Assembly: GCA_045651865.1 (NCBI GenBank)
Contig: JAZRTC010000072.1
Span: 1-26,411, forward strand
From: RGIG1959 sp045651865
Lineage (GTDB): Bacteria > Bacillota > Clostridia > Oscillospirales > Acutalibacteraceae
Reading direction: 5' to 3'
DNA: 26,411 nt
Part shown: one piece after another, positions 13,371 to 20,529 of the stretch
How the letters are laid out: every line of letters starts with the position of its first letter
Position numbering within the stretch: position 1 is the stretch's first letter
The notes under the pieces: generated by a model
Database searches by the model: none
Seen by the model: the letters and a program-made list of their open reading frames with translations, nothing else
Told to the model about the DNA's origin: nothing
Made by a program: the position numbers and the translations under genes

Positions 13371-14309
13371 TTATTTCAAGAGTTTTTGCAACGCCTTGAC
13401 GGCAAGAGGCAATCCGTCCTGTGCCGTAATGTCGGCATCTTCATACCGCAGGGAAATGCAACGGTCGTACTTGAAATGCGACAGCGTGTGCATCATTTCG
13501 CGCCAGAAGGCGGCGTCGTGACCGCGCCCGAGCGCACGCGGGGACAGTTGCGAAGTCGGCGGATCCAGATCCGAGATGCCGTTGATTGCGCGGTCAACAG
13601 CGTTGAACTGCATATCGCTTGCCCGCACATGGAAGATGGTATCGAGCATCCCCAGTCGGGTGAGTGCATCGTTGGGCGAGATGCCCTGCGCAATCAGGTG
13701 CGCGGGATCAAATGCCGCGCCGACGGTGCTGCCCACTTCCTCGCGGAAGCGGTACAAGGTCGTCGGGCTGTGCACCATTTCGCCGTGTTCCAGATCAAAT
13801 GCCAGACGGCGGATGCCGTAGGATGACGCGATGGCAACGGCGGATTTCCAATACGGGATCAGTACGCGCTCCCATTGCCAGGTGTACACTTCGCGGTCTT
13901 CATCCCGACGCAGAGAGGTGATGAAATTCGGGTGTTTTGACGATGCGCAATCGCCCGCACAGCCTGAATGAAGCACCAGTGTATCCACTTCGAGTGCCGC
14001 GGCAAGGCGGCAGGTGTCGAGAAACGCCTGATGTGCCGCGGTGGCAATTGTCTTATCGGGATGAATGGGGTTGGCTGCGCAAACGAGTGCGCTGACCGAC
14101 AGATCATATTCGGCGAGCAGGTCGCGGAATTGTCCCATTGCCGCACCCGGGCGAAGAAGCGCCGCGGGATTGAGGTGGGAGGTTTCGACATTGCCGCCTG
14201 CACCGAGTTCTACCTGTGTGACACCGAGCTCTTTTAAAAGAGCAAAGGTCTGCTCGGTGGGCAGACCTTTGAGAGACTCGGTAAATACACTTACCGCGTT
14301 TATGCTCAT
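13371..14309 (-). CDS. Sugar phosphate isomerase/epimerase (xylose isomerase-like TIM barrel)
   Basis: A 312-residue protein of the AP_endonuc_2/xylose isomerase-like TIM-barrel family. It begins with a short strand (INAVSVFTESLKG), then LLKELGVTQVELG, LSVSALVCAANPIHPD, LEVDTLVLHSGCAG, IRRLAFDLEHG and VGAAFDPAHL. The Glu, His and Asp residues at strand ends are the usual metal ligands. Members isomerise or epimerise keto-sugars, inositols or their derivatives; the substrate is not predictable. Its start overlaps the stop of the upstream oxidoreductase by 4 nt (ATGA), so the two are translationally coupled. Oxidoreductase-plus-isomerase pairs of this type commonly serve inositol, sugar-acid or unusual-sugar catabolism. 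Confidence 0.88.
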   Translation of the reverse strand: MSINAVSVFTESLKGLPTEQTFALLKELGVTQVELGAGGNVETSHLNPAALLRPGAAMGQFRDLLAEYDLSVSALVCAANPIHPDKTIATAAHQAFLDTCRLAAALEVDTLVLHSGCAGDCASSKHPNFITSLRRDEDREVYTWQWERVLIPYWKSAVAIASSYGIRRLAFDLEHGEMVHSPTTLYRFREEVGSTVGAAFDPAHLIAQGISPNDALTRLGMLDTIFHVRASDMQFNAVDRAINGISDLDPPTSQLSPRALGRGHDAAFWREMMHTLSHFKYDRCISLRYEDADITAQDGLPLAVKALQKLLK

Positions 14310-15556
14310 AACTCGATGACCTTACCGCCGTTCAGACGCGACTCCTCTGCCGCGAACGCCATCAGGTGGCTTTCCACAGACAGGTTGATGTCGGTCTTGA
14401 GGTCTTTGTCGATACCCTCGATTGCGTCGAACAAGCCGCTCATCATCAGGTGGTCGCCGCCGCCGTGACCGTCAAAGTCGTCGGTCAGCTCATGCACATC
14501 GATGGTGTAGGCGTCCTTGCCGTGGGGGATGACGGTGATGAGACCTGTGTCCATATCGGCGTCGATCTGACCCATCGTGCCGCACAGCTTAATCTGACGG
14601 CGCGGGCATTCGGTGAGACCCGACATCGTGAAGACACCCGTCAGGCCGTCCTCGAATTCCATATTGATGGTCTGATGGTCAACGGAGGTGTTGTCGCAGT
14701 GGTAGACACAGCGACCGTAGGGGCCTGTCTTGATCGCGTCGTACACGCGCTCGACGGTCGGCTCGGTGCACAGCACTTCGCAGGGATAGGTGCCGCCGTG
14801 GGCAATACCCGTCGCTTTGTTGGAGATGTAGATTTTTTCGGCATCATAGGGGCAGTTGTCCTTGGCTTTACAGCCGTCCAGACAACGCAGTGCCGCACCC
14901 TCGGGTGCTTTGTCGGCACGGAAGTGCGACAGGTAGCCAAACGAGCTCAGGCGCACGCAGTGCTTGCCCAGCAAGAACAGCAGGATGTCCATATCGTGGC
15001 AGCATTTTTGCAGGATCATCGGGGTACCTGTGCGCCAGTTGCCGCGCACGAAGCTGTGCGCTTGATGCCAGTAGCCGACCTGCTCAATCGCCTGGAAGTT
15101 GATGACTTCGCCGATGGCACCGCTTTGCAGCACGCGGCGAAGCTCGGAATAAAACACGGTGTAACGGAGTACATGGCACACCGCCACGGTCAGACCCGTC
15201 TCGTTGACCTTGTCACGCAGAGCGATGACTTCGTCCTTGTTCGGCGAGATGGGTTTTTCAAGAAGCAGGTGATAGCCGAGGTCGAGCGCTTTGATGGCAT
15301 ACTCGATGTGCTGATCGTCGGGCGTGGCGATGATGCAGACATCGGCAAGTTTAGGTTGTGCAAGCAGGGAGTCGCCGTCGAGGTAGCATTGCTCATCGGT
15401 CAGATCCCACAGGCGCTTGGCAAGCTCGCGGTGATCTTCACGCGGCTCAGCGATGGCGACGATCTTCATGCGTTCGGGAAACTTCTTCTGATACATCGCG
15501 TAGGTTTCGCCACCGCGCGAACCGACACCGATGATGGCAACGGTAAATTGTTTCAT
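14306..15556 (-). CDS. Gfo/Idh/MocA family NAD(P)-dependent oxidoreductase
   Basis: A 416-residue protein. The N-terminal Rossmann fold has VAIIGVGSRGG (about 6-16) and the family motif LLLEKPISPNKDE. The C-terminal alpha/beta domain follows, with HVLRYTVFYSELRRVL and LQKCCHDMDILLFLLG. A Cys-rich insert, CLDGCKAKDNCPYDAEKIY, has three cysteines close together and could bind a metal; similar inserts occur in clostridial relatives. Family members oxidise or reduce sugars, inositols or sugar acids with NAD(P). ATG at 15556 is chosen because AAGGA lies 12 nt upstream; ATG at 15568 overlaps that site. It is 18 nt downstream of rlmA and overlaps the next gene by 4 nt, so all three form one operon. 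Confidence 0.92.
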   Translation of the reverse strand: MKQFTVAIIGVGSRGGETYAMYQKKFPERMKIVAIAEPREDHRELAKRLWDLTDEQCYLDGDSLLAQPKLADVCIIATPDDQHIEYAIKALDLGYHLLLEKPISPNKDEVIALRDKVNETGLTVAVCHVLRYTVFYSELRRVLQSGAIGEVINFQAIEQVGYWHQAHSFVRGNWRTGTPMILQKCCHDMDILLFLLGKHCVRLSSFGYLSHFRADKAPEGAALRCLDGCKAKDNCPYDAEKIYISNKATGIAHGGTYPCEVLCTEPTVERVYDAIKTGPYGRCVYHCDNTSVDHQTINMEFEDGLTGVFTMSGLTECPRRQIKLCGTMGQIDADMDTGLITVIPHGKDAYTIDVHELTDDFDGHGGGDHLMMSGLFDAIEGIDKDLKTDINLSVESHLMAFAAEESRLNGGKVIEL

Positions 15557-15574
15557 TGGGCTACACATCCTTCT

Positions 15575-16384
15575 TCAGATTTTTTCATAGGTTAAAACGG
15601 CAAAGCCGATTTCGGTGCAAAGAGAATCGCGGGCAAGCACACGGGCCTGATCGTCTTGTCCGGTTTTGTAAAAATACGGGGTCATTTCAAACAGCGTGCG
15701 GATGTCGTCGGCGGTTTCCAGCGTCAGTTCATAGGTAAGTTCCTGCCGCTGCACAAGTGCAAAACCGTCAAGCTCCGTGCGCTCGGGTTTGTTCAGGCGC
15801 GGCTCTTTGTAGATTGCCGCTTTGAGTCCGAACAGATGCCGCTCGGTCGGGATGACACGGATGAGCGTGCCGCCTGTTTTCAGCACGCGGGCAAACTCCG
15901 CATCGGCGGTCGGGGCAAATACGCTGACAAGTGTGTCTGCTTTGCCGTCTGCGACGGGCATGGAAAACACACTTGCCACGGCAAGCTCCAACGCTTTGGT
16001 GCGGGATGCCGCCATCTGCAGAGCATCCTTCGAGATATCGACACCGCAAACCGCCGCATTCGGAAGCGCCTGTTGGATCGCGGCGGTGTAATAGCCTTCG
16101 CCGCATCCCGCGTCCAGTACAACGCCGTTTGCGGGGGTATGATTGACAACGGTTTCGCACAACGCGCGTTGCAGCGGTTCATAAAAACCGCGGTCCAGAA
16201 ACGCGCGTCTTGCCAGAAGCATCCGCTTGTCGTCACCGTGACGCTTCTGGGCGGATTGTTGGGAACGGAGCAGATTGACATACCCCGAGCGGGCCTTGTC
16301 AAAGCTGTGTCCGCTTTCACAGCGCAGGGCGTTCCCCTGCTCGGTCAGTGCCCGTTTGCACACGGGACAGCAAAAATGCGACAT
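15575..16384 (-). CDS. rlmA: 23S rRNA (guanine-N1)-methyltransferase, RlmA family
   Basis: A 269-residue protein. The N-terminal zinc finger has CPVC (C6, C9), then C22 and H26 in CESGHSFD. The RlmA-specific block ARSGYVNLLRSQ, with DDKRMLLARRAFLDRGFYEPL, follows. The SAM site is DAGCGEGYY (91-99), with VCGVDISKDALQMAA after it. The family methylates N1 of a guanine in the domain II hairpin loop of 23S rRNA: G745 (RlmA I) or G748 (RlmA II), the latter linked to tylosin resistance. Which type this is cannot be settled by eye. ATG at 16384 is preferred to GTG at 16393 because AAAGG lies just upstream. First gene of a three-gene operon with two sugar-metabolism genes, an odd pairing. Confidence 0.92.
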   Translation of the reverse strand: MSHFCCPVCKRALTEQGNALRCESGHSFDKARSGYVNLLRSQQSAQKRHGDDKRMLLARRAFLDRGFYEPLQRALCETVVNHTPANGVVLDAGCGEGYYTAAIQQALPNAAVCGVDISKDALQMAASRTKALELAVASVFSMPVADGKADTLVSVFAPTADAEFARVLKTGGTLIRVIPTERHLFGLKAAIYKEPRLNKPERTELDGFALVQRQELTYELTLETADDIRTLFEMTPYFYKTGQDDQARVLARDSLCTEIGFAVLTYEKI

Positions 16385-16402
16385 AATGATCACCTTTCTC
16401 CC

Positions 16403-16411
16403 AGTATAGCA
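16403..16411 (-). promoter_or_regulatory. Extended -10 element for the rlmA operon
   Basis: Minus strand TGCTATACT is an extended -10 (TGN plus TATACT) about 19 nt before the rlmA start codon. No good -35 hexamer is seen at the expected distance. Confidence 0.45.
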
Positions 16412-16466
16412 TAGTTTTTATAAAAAGAAAAGGGGGTGAAAGGAAAGAAAAGTCGACAGTTTTGCA

Positions 16467-16516
16467 CAAAAAGAAGGAACTGCCGTGTTATGAAGACTCG
16501 TAACACGACAGTTCCT
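16467..16516 (-). terminator. Terminator of the M23 peptidase gene
   Basis: AGGAACTG and CGTGTTA on the left pair with TAACACG and CAGTTCCT on the right, with one internal mismatch and a 10-nt loop. On the minus strand the stem is followed by TCTTTTTG. It lies about 60 nt after the stop codon at 16578. Confidence 0.75.
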
Positions 16517-16577
16517 GAGATTGCCCTTCTGACCGCCGACAAAATGCTTGCCGTTTCCGAGGGCAGGGTTTGATAGC

Positions 16578-17270
16578 TTATTCGTATACCAGCTGTCCGT
16601 CAAACAGCGCCGCCGCGTCGGCGGCTTTGCCGTCCTTGTACAGTTCAAAATGCAGGTGCGGCCCGAGATCGCTCTCGCACGGCACATCGGCAAGAATCCC
16701 GACACGGTCGTCAGTCGTCAGCTCGTCGCCGAGCTTCACCGTAGGGGAAATGCCGCGGTACACCGTGATCACACCGGCGCCGTGATCCACCGTGACACAG
16801 CCACCCCACAGTGCGTCTTCCTCCACGGCGGAAACTGTGCCGCTTGCAAAGGGACGCACGCTTTGTCCGTCCTCGCCGTCAAAGTCGGTCGCCGTGTGTG
16901 CGCGGTAGGTGTCGAGCGTCCGGTTGTACAGCGGTTGTTCGCTGTAAGGGGTCAGCACCTTATTGGTCAGCGGCAGAACAAACAGGGAAGCAGGAGCGGT
17001 TGTGGCGGTGTCCGCTTCGGTGGCGGTTGTTGCCGTCGTTGTCGTTGTGGTGACGGGTTTGACCGCAACGGGTTTTGCGGTGGTGGTGATGACGGTTGTC
17101 GCAGTGGTTTGCTCCTGTGTGTCGGGTTCGAGCGGGGGTTGCTTCAGATTGTCCGAAAAGGTGGTTGCCGCCACACCGCCCACGGCAATCAGGCACAGCA
17201 TCAGCACGGCAAAAAAGCCGCGCCCGCTGCGGGGTTTGGCAGCATCTGTGAAACGATCATTCTGTGACAT
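16578..17270 (-). CDS. Membrane-anchored M23 (LytM) peptidase, SpoIIQ-like
   Basis: A 230-residue protein. Residues ~18-38 are one membrane segment (FFAVLMLCLIAVGGVAATTF) after a short charged cytoplasmic tail, as in SpoIIQ. A Thr-rich linker (about 55-92) follows, then a LytM domain (about 100-222). The metal and catalytic residues look complete: H125 and D129 (HTATD), then H205 and H207 (PHLHFEL). The stretch YNRTLDTYRAHTATDFDGEDG ending in ALWGGCVTVDHGAGVITVY is close to clostridial SpoIIQ, the forespore half of the SpoIIQ-SpoIIIAH channel. An intact zinc site fits clostridial SpoIIQ, unlike the Bacillus protein. Start chosen from AGGAGG 8 nt before ATG 17270. The promoter at 17308-17337 fits forespore sigma factors. 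A general cell-wall endopeptidase remains possible. Confidence 0.82.
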   Translation of the reverse strand: MSQNDRFTDAAKPRSGRGFFAVLMLCLIAVGGVAATTFSDNLKQPPLEPDTQEQTTATTVITTTAKPVAVKPVTTTTTTATTATEADTATTAPASLFVLPLTNKVLTPYSEQPLYNRTLDTYRAHTATDFDGEDGQSVRPFASGTVSAVEEDALWGGCVTVDHGAGVITVYRGISPTVKLGDELTTDDRVGILADVPCESDLGPHLHFELYKDGKAADAAALFDGQLVYE

Positions 17271-17307
17271 CGGTATTCCTCCTGAATTGTATGTTGTGTT
17301 CAGGAAG

Positions 17308-17337
17308 AGTATGCGTAATCGGTCAGGCGAATATGCA
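17308..17337 (-). promoter_or_regulatory. Forespore-type (sigma-G/sigma-F) promoter for the M23 gene
   Basis: Minus strand TGCATA (17337-17332), exactly 18 bp, then CATACTCT (from 17313). Compared with the Bacillus sigma-G consensus as I recall it (YGHATR-N18-CAHWHTAH) only one position differs. The transcript would have a ~30-nt leader with AGGAGG. A sigma-A reading (TTGCAT-N19-CATACT) is poorer. Confidence 0.6.
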
Positions 17338-17359
17338 AGAAAAATTTTTTCAAAAAGCG

Positions 17360-17373
17360 CAAACAAATGTTTG
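17360..17373. promoter_or_regulatory. SOS box 1 at lexA, overlapping the -35
   Basis: CAAACAAATGTTTG matches 12 of 14 positions of CGAACRNRYGTTYC; the inverted repeat extends to GCAAAC-AAAT-GTTTGC. It overlaps the -35 box, so bound LexA would block polymerase. Confidence 0.78.
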
Positions 17374-17399
17374 CATTTTTTGAAATTGTGTGTTATAAT
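17371..17399 (+). promoter_or_regulatory. lexA promoter
   Basis: TTGCAT (17371-17376), 17-bp spacer, TATAAT (17394-17399). Confidence 0.87.
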
Positions 17400-17445
17400 G
17401 GTGTCGAAATAGGGGAAAACTCTTAAAATTTCCAAAAAACTCCAC

Positions 17446-17459
17446 CGAACAAACGGTTT
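17446..17459. promoter_or_regulatory. Possible SOS box 2 in the lexA leader
   Basis: CGAACAAACGGTTT matches 12 of 14 consensus positions but the right half (GGTT for GTTC) is shifted, so it is less symmetrical than box 1. It lies about 40 bp downstream of the predicted transcription start and 26 bp before the start codon. Confidence 0.45.
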
Positions 17460-17485
17460 TATTCATTTTAAAGGAGGACTGTCGT

Positions 17486-18070
17486 TTGAAATCGCTCAAC
17501 GAAAAGCAGCAAAAGGTACTGACATTTTTGCGCGAACGCGCGCAGGAGGGGTTGCCGCCGACGGTGCGGGAAATCTGCGCCGCCGCGGGGATCAAATCCA
17601 CCTCCACTGTGCATAATTATCTGAAAATGTTTGAAGAAGAAGGGTACATCTCCCGTCAGTCGGGACTCAACCGCGCCATCAAGCTTCCGGGTGAAAATAT
17701 GACCCGCGTGCCGCTGGTCGGTAAGGTCACGGCGGGTCTGCCGATTCTGGCGGTCGAAAATATTGAGGATTATGTGCCTTATTCGGGCGGCGGATATCCT
17801 GCGTCGGAGCTGTTTGCGCTGCGTGTACAGGGTATGAGTATGGTCAACGCGGGCATTCTCGACCGCGATGTGGTCATTGTGCACCGCACACCCGTTGCCC
17901 AGAACGGCGACATTGTTGTCGCACTTCTCGGTGATGAAGCAACCGTCAAGCGCATTTATATGGAAAACGGCTACATCCGCCTCCAGCCCGAAAACGACGC
18001 TTTTGAACCCATCATTGTGGACGAAGTGGTCGTCCTCGGTCGCGTGGTATCGCTGGTCCGCTACTTCTGA
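17486..18070 (+). CDS. lexA: LexA SOS repressor (TTG start)
   Basis: A 194-residue protein. The N-terminal winged helix (about 1-68) has PPTVREICAAAGIKSTSTVHNYLKMFEEEGYI; the C-terminal S24 self-cleavage domain follows. The cleavage site is Ala83-Gly84 (VTAGLPI), the catalytic serine is S118 (GMSMVNAG) and the lysine is K155 (EATVKRIY), all in the usual places. GMSM replaces the more common GDSM. It represses SOS genes until RecA filaments stimulate self-cleavage. The start is TTG at 17486, with AAGGAGG 8 nt upstream; no closer ATG or GTG in frame gives a full helix-turn-helix. It is auto-regulated through the SOS box at 17360 and is divergent from the SpoIIQ-like gene. Confidence 0.96.
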   Translation: MKSLNEKQQKVLTFLRERAQEGLPPTVREICAAAGIKSTSTVHNYLKMFEEEGYISRQSGLNRAIKLPGENMTRVPLVGKVTAGLPILAVENIEDYVPYSGGGYPASELFALRVQGMSMVNAGILDRDVVIVHRTPVAQNGDIVVALLGDEATVKRIYMENGYIRLQPENDAFEPIIVDEVVVLGRVVSLVRYF

Positions 18071-18077
18071 AAACGAC

Positions 18078-18117
18078 ACAGGCAGGAATTTACACAAATT
18101 CCTGCCTGTCTTGTTTT
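18078..18117 (+). terminator. lexA terminator
   Basis: ACAGGCAGGAATTT pairs perfectly with AAATTCCTGCCTGT around an ACAC loop, followed by CTTGTTTTTTG. Confidence 0.92.
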
Positions 18118-18122
18118 TTGTC

Positions 18123-18151
18123 TTGTAATTGTGCGCGGTTTATGATAGTAT
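18123..18151 (+). promoter_or_regulatory. fhs promoter
   Basis: TTGTAA (18123-18128), 17-bp spacer, TAGTAT (18146-18151). The predicted leader is only about 37 nt, too short for a tetrahydrofolate riboswitch. Confidence 0.5.
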
Positions 18152-18194
18152 GTAAGCATAACGACTCTATTTTATCGAAAGGATGGTACACACA

Positions 18195-19871
18195 ATGGCT
18201 TACTTATCCGACATTGAAATTGCACAGCAGGCAACTCCGTTGCCCATCCGCGAGATTGCGGCGAAGCTCGGACTGACCGACGAGGATCTCATTCCCTACG
18301 GTCACGACAAAGCGAAGGTGCGCCTTTCGGTGCGCGATCGTTTGCAGGGCCGTCAGGACGGCAAGCTGATCCTCGTCACCGCGATTTCTCCGACACCCGC
18401 AGGCGAAGGCAAGACCACCACGACGGTCGGTCTCGGCGATGCGCTGAACAAGCTGGGCAAAAAGGTCGTGCTGGCGCTTCGCGAGCCGTCGCTCGGTCCC
18501 GTGTTCGGCATCAAAGGCGGCGCCGCAGGCGGCGGCTGGGCACAGGTGATCCCGATGGAGGATATCAACCTGCATTTCACGGGCGATATGCACGCCATCG
18601 GTGCGGCGAACAACCTGCTTGCCGCGATGCTGGATAACCATATCCATCAGGGCAATGCGCTGAACATCGATGTTCGCCGCATCACCTGGAAGCGCTGTGT
18701 TGACATGAACGACCGTCAGCTCCGTCAGGTAACGGACGGCCTGGGTGGACCGCTCAACGGTGTGCCGCGCGAGGACGGTTTTGACATCACGGTCGCCTCG
18801 GAAATTATGGCGGTGCTGTGTCTGGCATCCGATATTCCCGATCTCAAAGAGCGTCTTGCAAACATCGTTGTCGCCTATGACCGCGACGGCAAGCCTGTTA
18901 CGGCGGGCATGCTCAAAGCGCAGGGCGCGATGACGGCACTTTTGAAAGATGCAATCCAGCCGAACCTTGTGCAAACGCTGGAGCATACACCTGCGTTTGT
19001 GCACGGCGGCCCCTTTGCCAACATCGCGCACGGCTGTAACAGCGTGACGGCGACGAAGATGGCGCTGAAACTCGGCGAGTATGTCGTGACCGAGGCAGGC
19101 TTCGGTGCGGATCTCGGCGCGGAAAAATTCTTTAATATCAAGTGCCGCAAGGCGGGACTTGCCCCCGATGCGGCGGTTATTGTCGCGACGGTGCGTGCGC
19201 TCAAATCCCACGGCGGTGTTGCCAAGGCGCAACTCGGCGAGGAAAATCTGGATGCACTCGAAAAAGGCATCCCGAACCTGCTCAAGCATATTGAAAATAT
19301 TGCCGAGCATTTCGGCATCCCGTCGGTCGTGGCGATCAACCGCTTCCCGACCGACACCGAGGCAGAACTTGCGTTGGTGCGCGAGAAATGTCAGGAACTC
19401 GGCGTGAATGTTGCGCTTTCCGAAGTGTGGGGCAAAGGCGGCGAAGGCGGCATTGAGCTTGCCCAGGAAGTGATGAAGCTGTGCGAGCAGCCGTCCGAAC
19501 TGCATCTCACTTACAAAGACGAGGATTCTCTCGAGGAAAAGGTTGCCGCGGTTGTTAAATCTGTGTACGGCGGCGATGGCGTCAGCTTCCTGCCCGCGGC
19601 GAAAAAGGAGCTTGATCGCCTGACGGCTCTCGGCTACGGCAATCTGCCCGTATGTATGGCAAAAACGCAGTATTCGTTCTCGGATGATCCGGCGCTGTTG
19701 TGCCGCCCGAGCGGATTTACCGTCACGGTGCGCAATGTCAAATTGTCCGCAGGCGCCGGTTTTGTTGTGGTGCTCACGGGTAGCATTATGACGATGCCCG
19801 GTCTGCCCAAAGTACCCGCCGCCGAGGCGATTGATGTTGACGAACACGGCAAGATCACGGGCCTGTTCTGA
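18195..19871 (+). CDS. fhs: Formate-tetrahydrofolate ligase
   Basis: A 558-residue protein, the normal length for this enzyme. It joins formate to tetrahydrofolate using ATP to give 10-formyl-THF, for purine synthesis, formyl-methionine and, in acetogens, the Wood-Ljungdahl methyl branch. Diagnostic stretches are the P-loop PTPAGEGKTT (66-75), REPSLGPVFGIKGGAAGGG, INLHFTGDMHAI, KDAIQPNLVQTLEHTPAFVHGGPFANIAHGCNS, EAGFGADLGAEKFF and the final TGSIMTMPGLPKVPAAEAIDVD. AAAGGA 11 nt upstream favours ATG 18195 over ATG 18183, which overlaps that site. The next gene begins 34 nt later with its own AGGAGG and no terminator between, so the two are probably co-transcribed. No other one-carbon genes are in the window. 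Confidence 0.97.
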   Translation: MAYLSDIEIAQQATPLPIREIAAKLGLTDEDLIPYGHDKAKVRLSVRDRLQGRQDGKLILVTAISPTPAGEGKTTTTVGLGDALNKLGKKVVLALREPSLGPVFGIKGGAAGGGWAQVIPMEDINLHFTGDMHAIGAANNLLAAMLDNHIHQGNALNIDVRRITWKRCVDMNDRQLRQVTDGLGGPLNGVPREDGFDITVASEIMAVLCLASDIPDLKERLANIVVAYDRDGKPVTAGMLKAQGAMTALLKDAIQPNLVQTLEHTPAFVHGGPFANIAHGCNSVTATKMALKLGEYVVTEAGFGADLGAEKFFNIKCRKAGLAPDAAVIVATVRALKSHGGVAKAQLGEENLDALEKGIPNLLKHIENIAEHFGIPSVVAINRFPTDTEAELALVREKCQELGVNVALSEVWGKGGEGGIELAQEVMKLCEQPSELHLTYKDEDSLEEKVAAVVKSVYGGDGVSFLPAAKKELDRLTALGYGNLPVCMAKTQYSFSDDPALLCRPSGFTVTVRNVKLSAGAGFVVVLTGSIMTMPGLPKVPAAEAIDVDEHGKITGLF

Positions 19872-19905
19872 TTGTTGAAGCAACCTGTCAAAAGGAGGAA
19901 TCGCG

Positions 19906-20463
19906 ATGGACAACCGCATACTGCGTGAGCGGTATCTCACGCAAACGCTCGCAGAGTGCATCCACACGGATCCTTCCGCGTTTTATGAAGCATTTGAAGA
20001 GGGCGAGGACGCGATGGAAGCGTTCTTCACCCATTTGTGGGAAACCTTGTGTCAAACCGAACAGCAAACGCTTGCCGAGCATCCGTTTTTTCCCGAGATT
20101 TCGCCCTATGTTTTAGAGGACACCGAGGACGGCTTTTGTGCCATCGTGACGGTGACAATCCCGAAAACCTCTGCCGCCGCGTCGGTGAGCGGTGCGGTGG
20201 TATTCGGCTCGGCGATGGATCCGCGCGTGTTTGCCGCCATCCCTGTGAAACTGAAAAACGGGTGGTCACTGTGCGTGCAGGAGGTACGAGCTTCGGGCGT
20301 GCGCGAGGAGATCACAGTGTTGCACCAGGGATGCGACAACGGCTTGACGCTGTTTGATGCACCCAACCCGCAAAAACGCGACACCGACACACCGCTTCAT
20401 CCTGCGCGCCGTGAGGCGGCAACGGTGGATGCGATCGTGTGCTGGTGCATGGAGCACGACTGA
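19906..20463 (+). CDS. Unrecognised 185-residue protein downstream of fhs
   Basis: A soluble acidic protein I do not recognise. The N-terminal ~70 residues are probably helical (RERYLTQTLAECIHTDPSAFYEAFEEGEDAMEAFFTHLWETL). The middle is beta-rich (about 73-145, with FCAIVTVTIPK, VSGAVVFGS, KLKNGWSLCVQEV). The C-terminus has a Pro/Asp-rich linker and a short helix ending VCWCMEHD. There is no signal peptide, membrane segment or obvious catalytic motif; cysteines are scattered (18, 48, 78, 127, 143, 179, 181). AAAGGAGG lies 8 nt before the ATG, a strong site. It lies 34 nt after fhs, so it is probably in the same transcript, and a hairpin follows at 20471. Confidence 0.8.
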   Translation: MDNRILRERYLTQTLAECIHTDPSAFYEAFEEGEDAMEAFFTHLWETLCQTEQQTLAEHPFFPEISPYVLEDTEDGFCAIVTVTIPKTSAAASVSGAVVFGSAMDPRVFAAIPVKLKNGWSLCVQEVRASGVREEITVLHQGCDNGLTLFDAPNPQKRDTDTPLHPARREAATVDAIVCWCMEHD

Positions 20464-20470
20464 TATATTG

Positions 20471-20507
20471 ACGGGATCGTTGCGTCTGACGGACGCGACG
20501 ATCCCGT
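20471..20507 (+). terminator. Hairpin between the unknown gene and the HAD gene
   Basis: A 16-bp stem, ACGGGATCGTTGCGTC with GACGCGACGATCCCGT (one G-T pair), around a 5-nt loop, 7 nt after the stop. The tail GTTATCTAT has few T in a row, so it may be a partial terminator or an mRNA processing and stability element before the HAD gene. Confidence 0.55.
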
Positions 20508-20529
20508 GTTATCTATAAGGAGACTATAT

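Noticed and set aside
16985..17115. Tandem DNA repeat
   Set aside because: The repeated look comes from Thr codons in the linker of the M23 protein; it is not an exact tandem array.
18152..18194. Tetrahydrofolate riboswitch before fhs
   Set aside because: The predicted leader is about 40 nt, too short, and no conserved fold is seen.
18204..19967. 587-codon open frame antisense to fhs
   Set aside because: The plus strand encodes a full formate-tetrahydrofolate ligase; the antisense translation has no recognisable motif.
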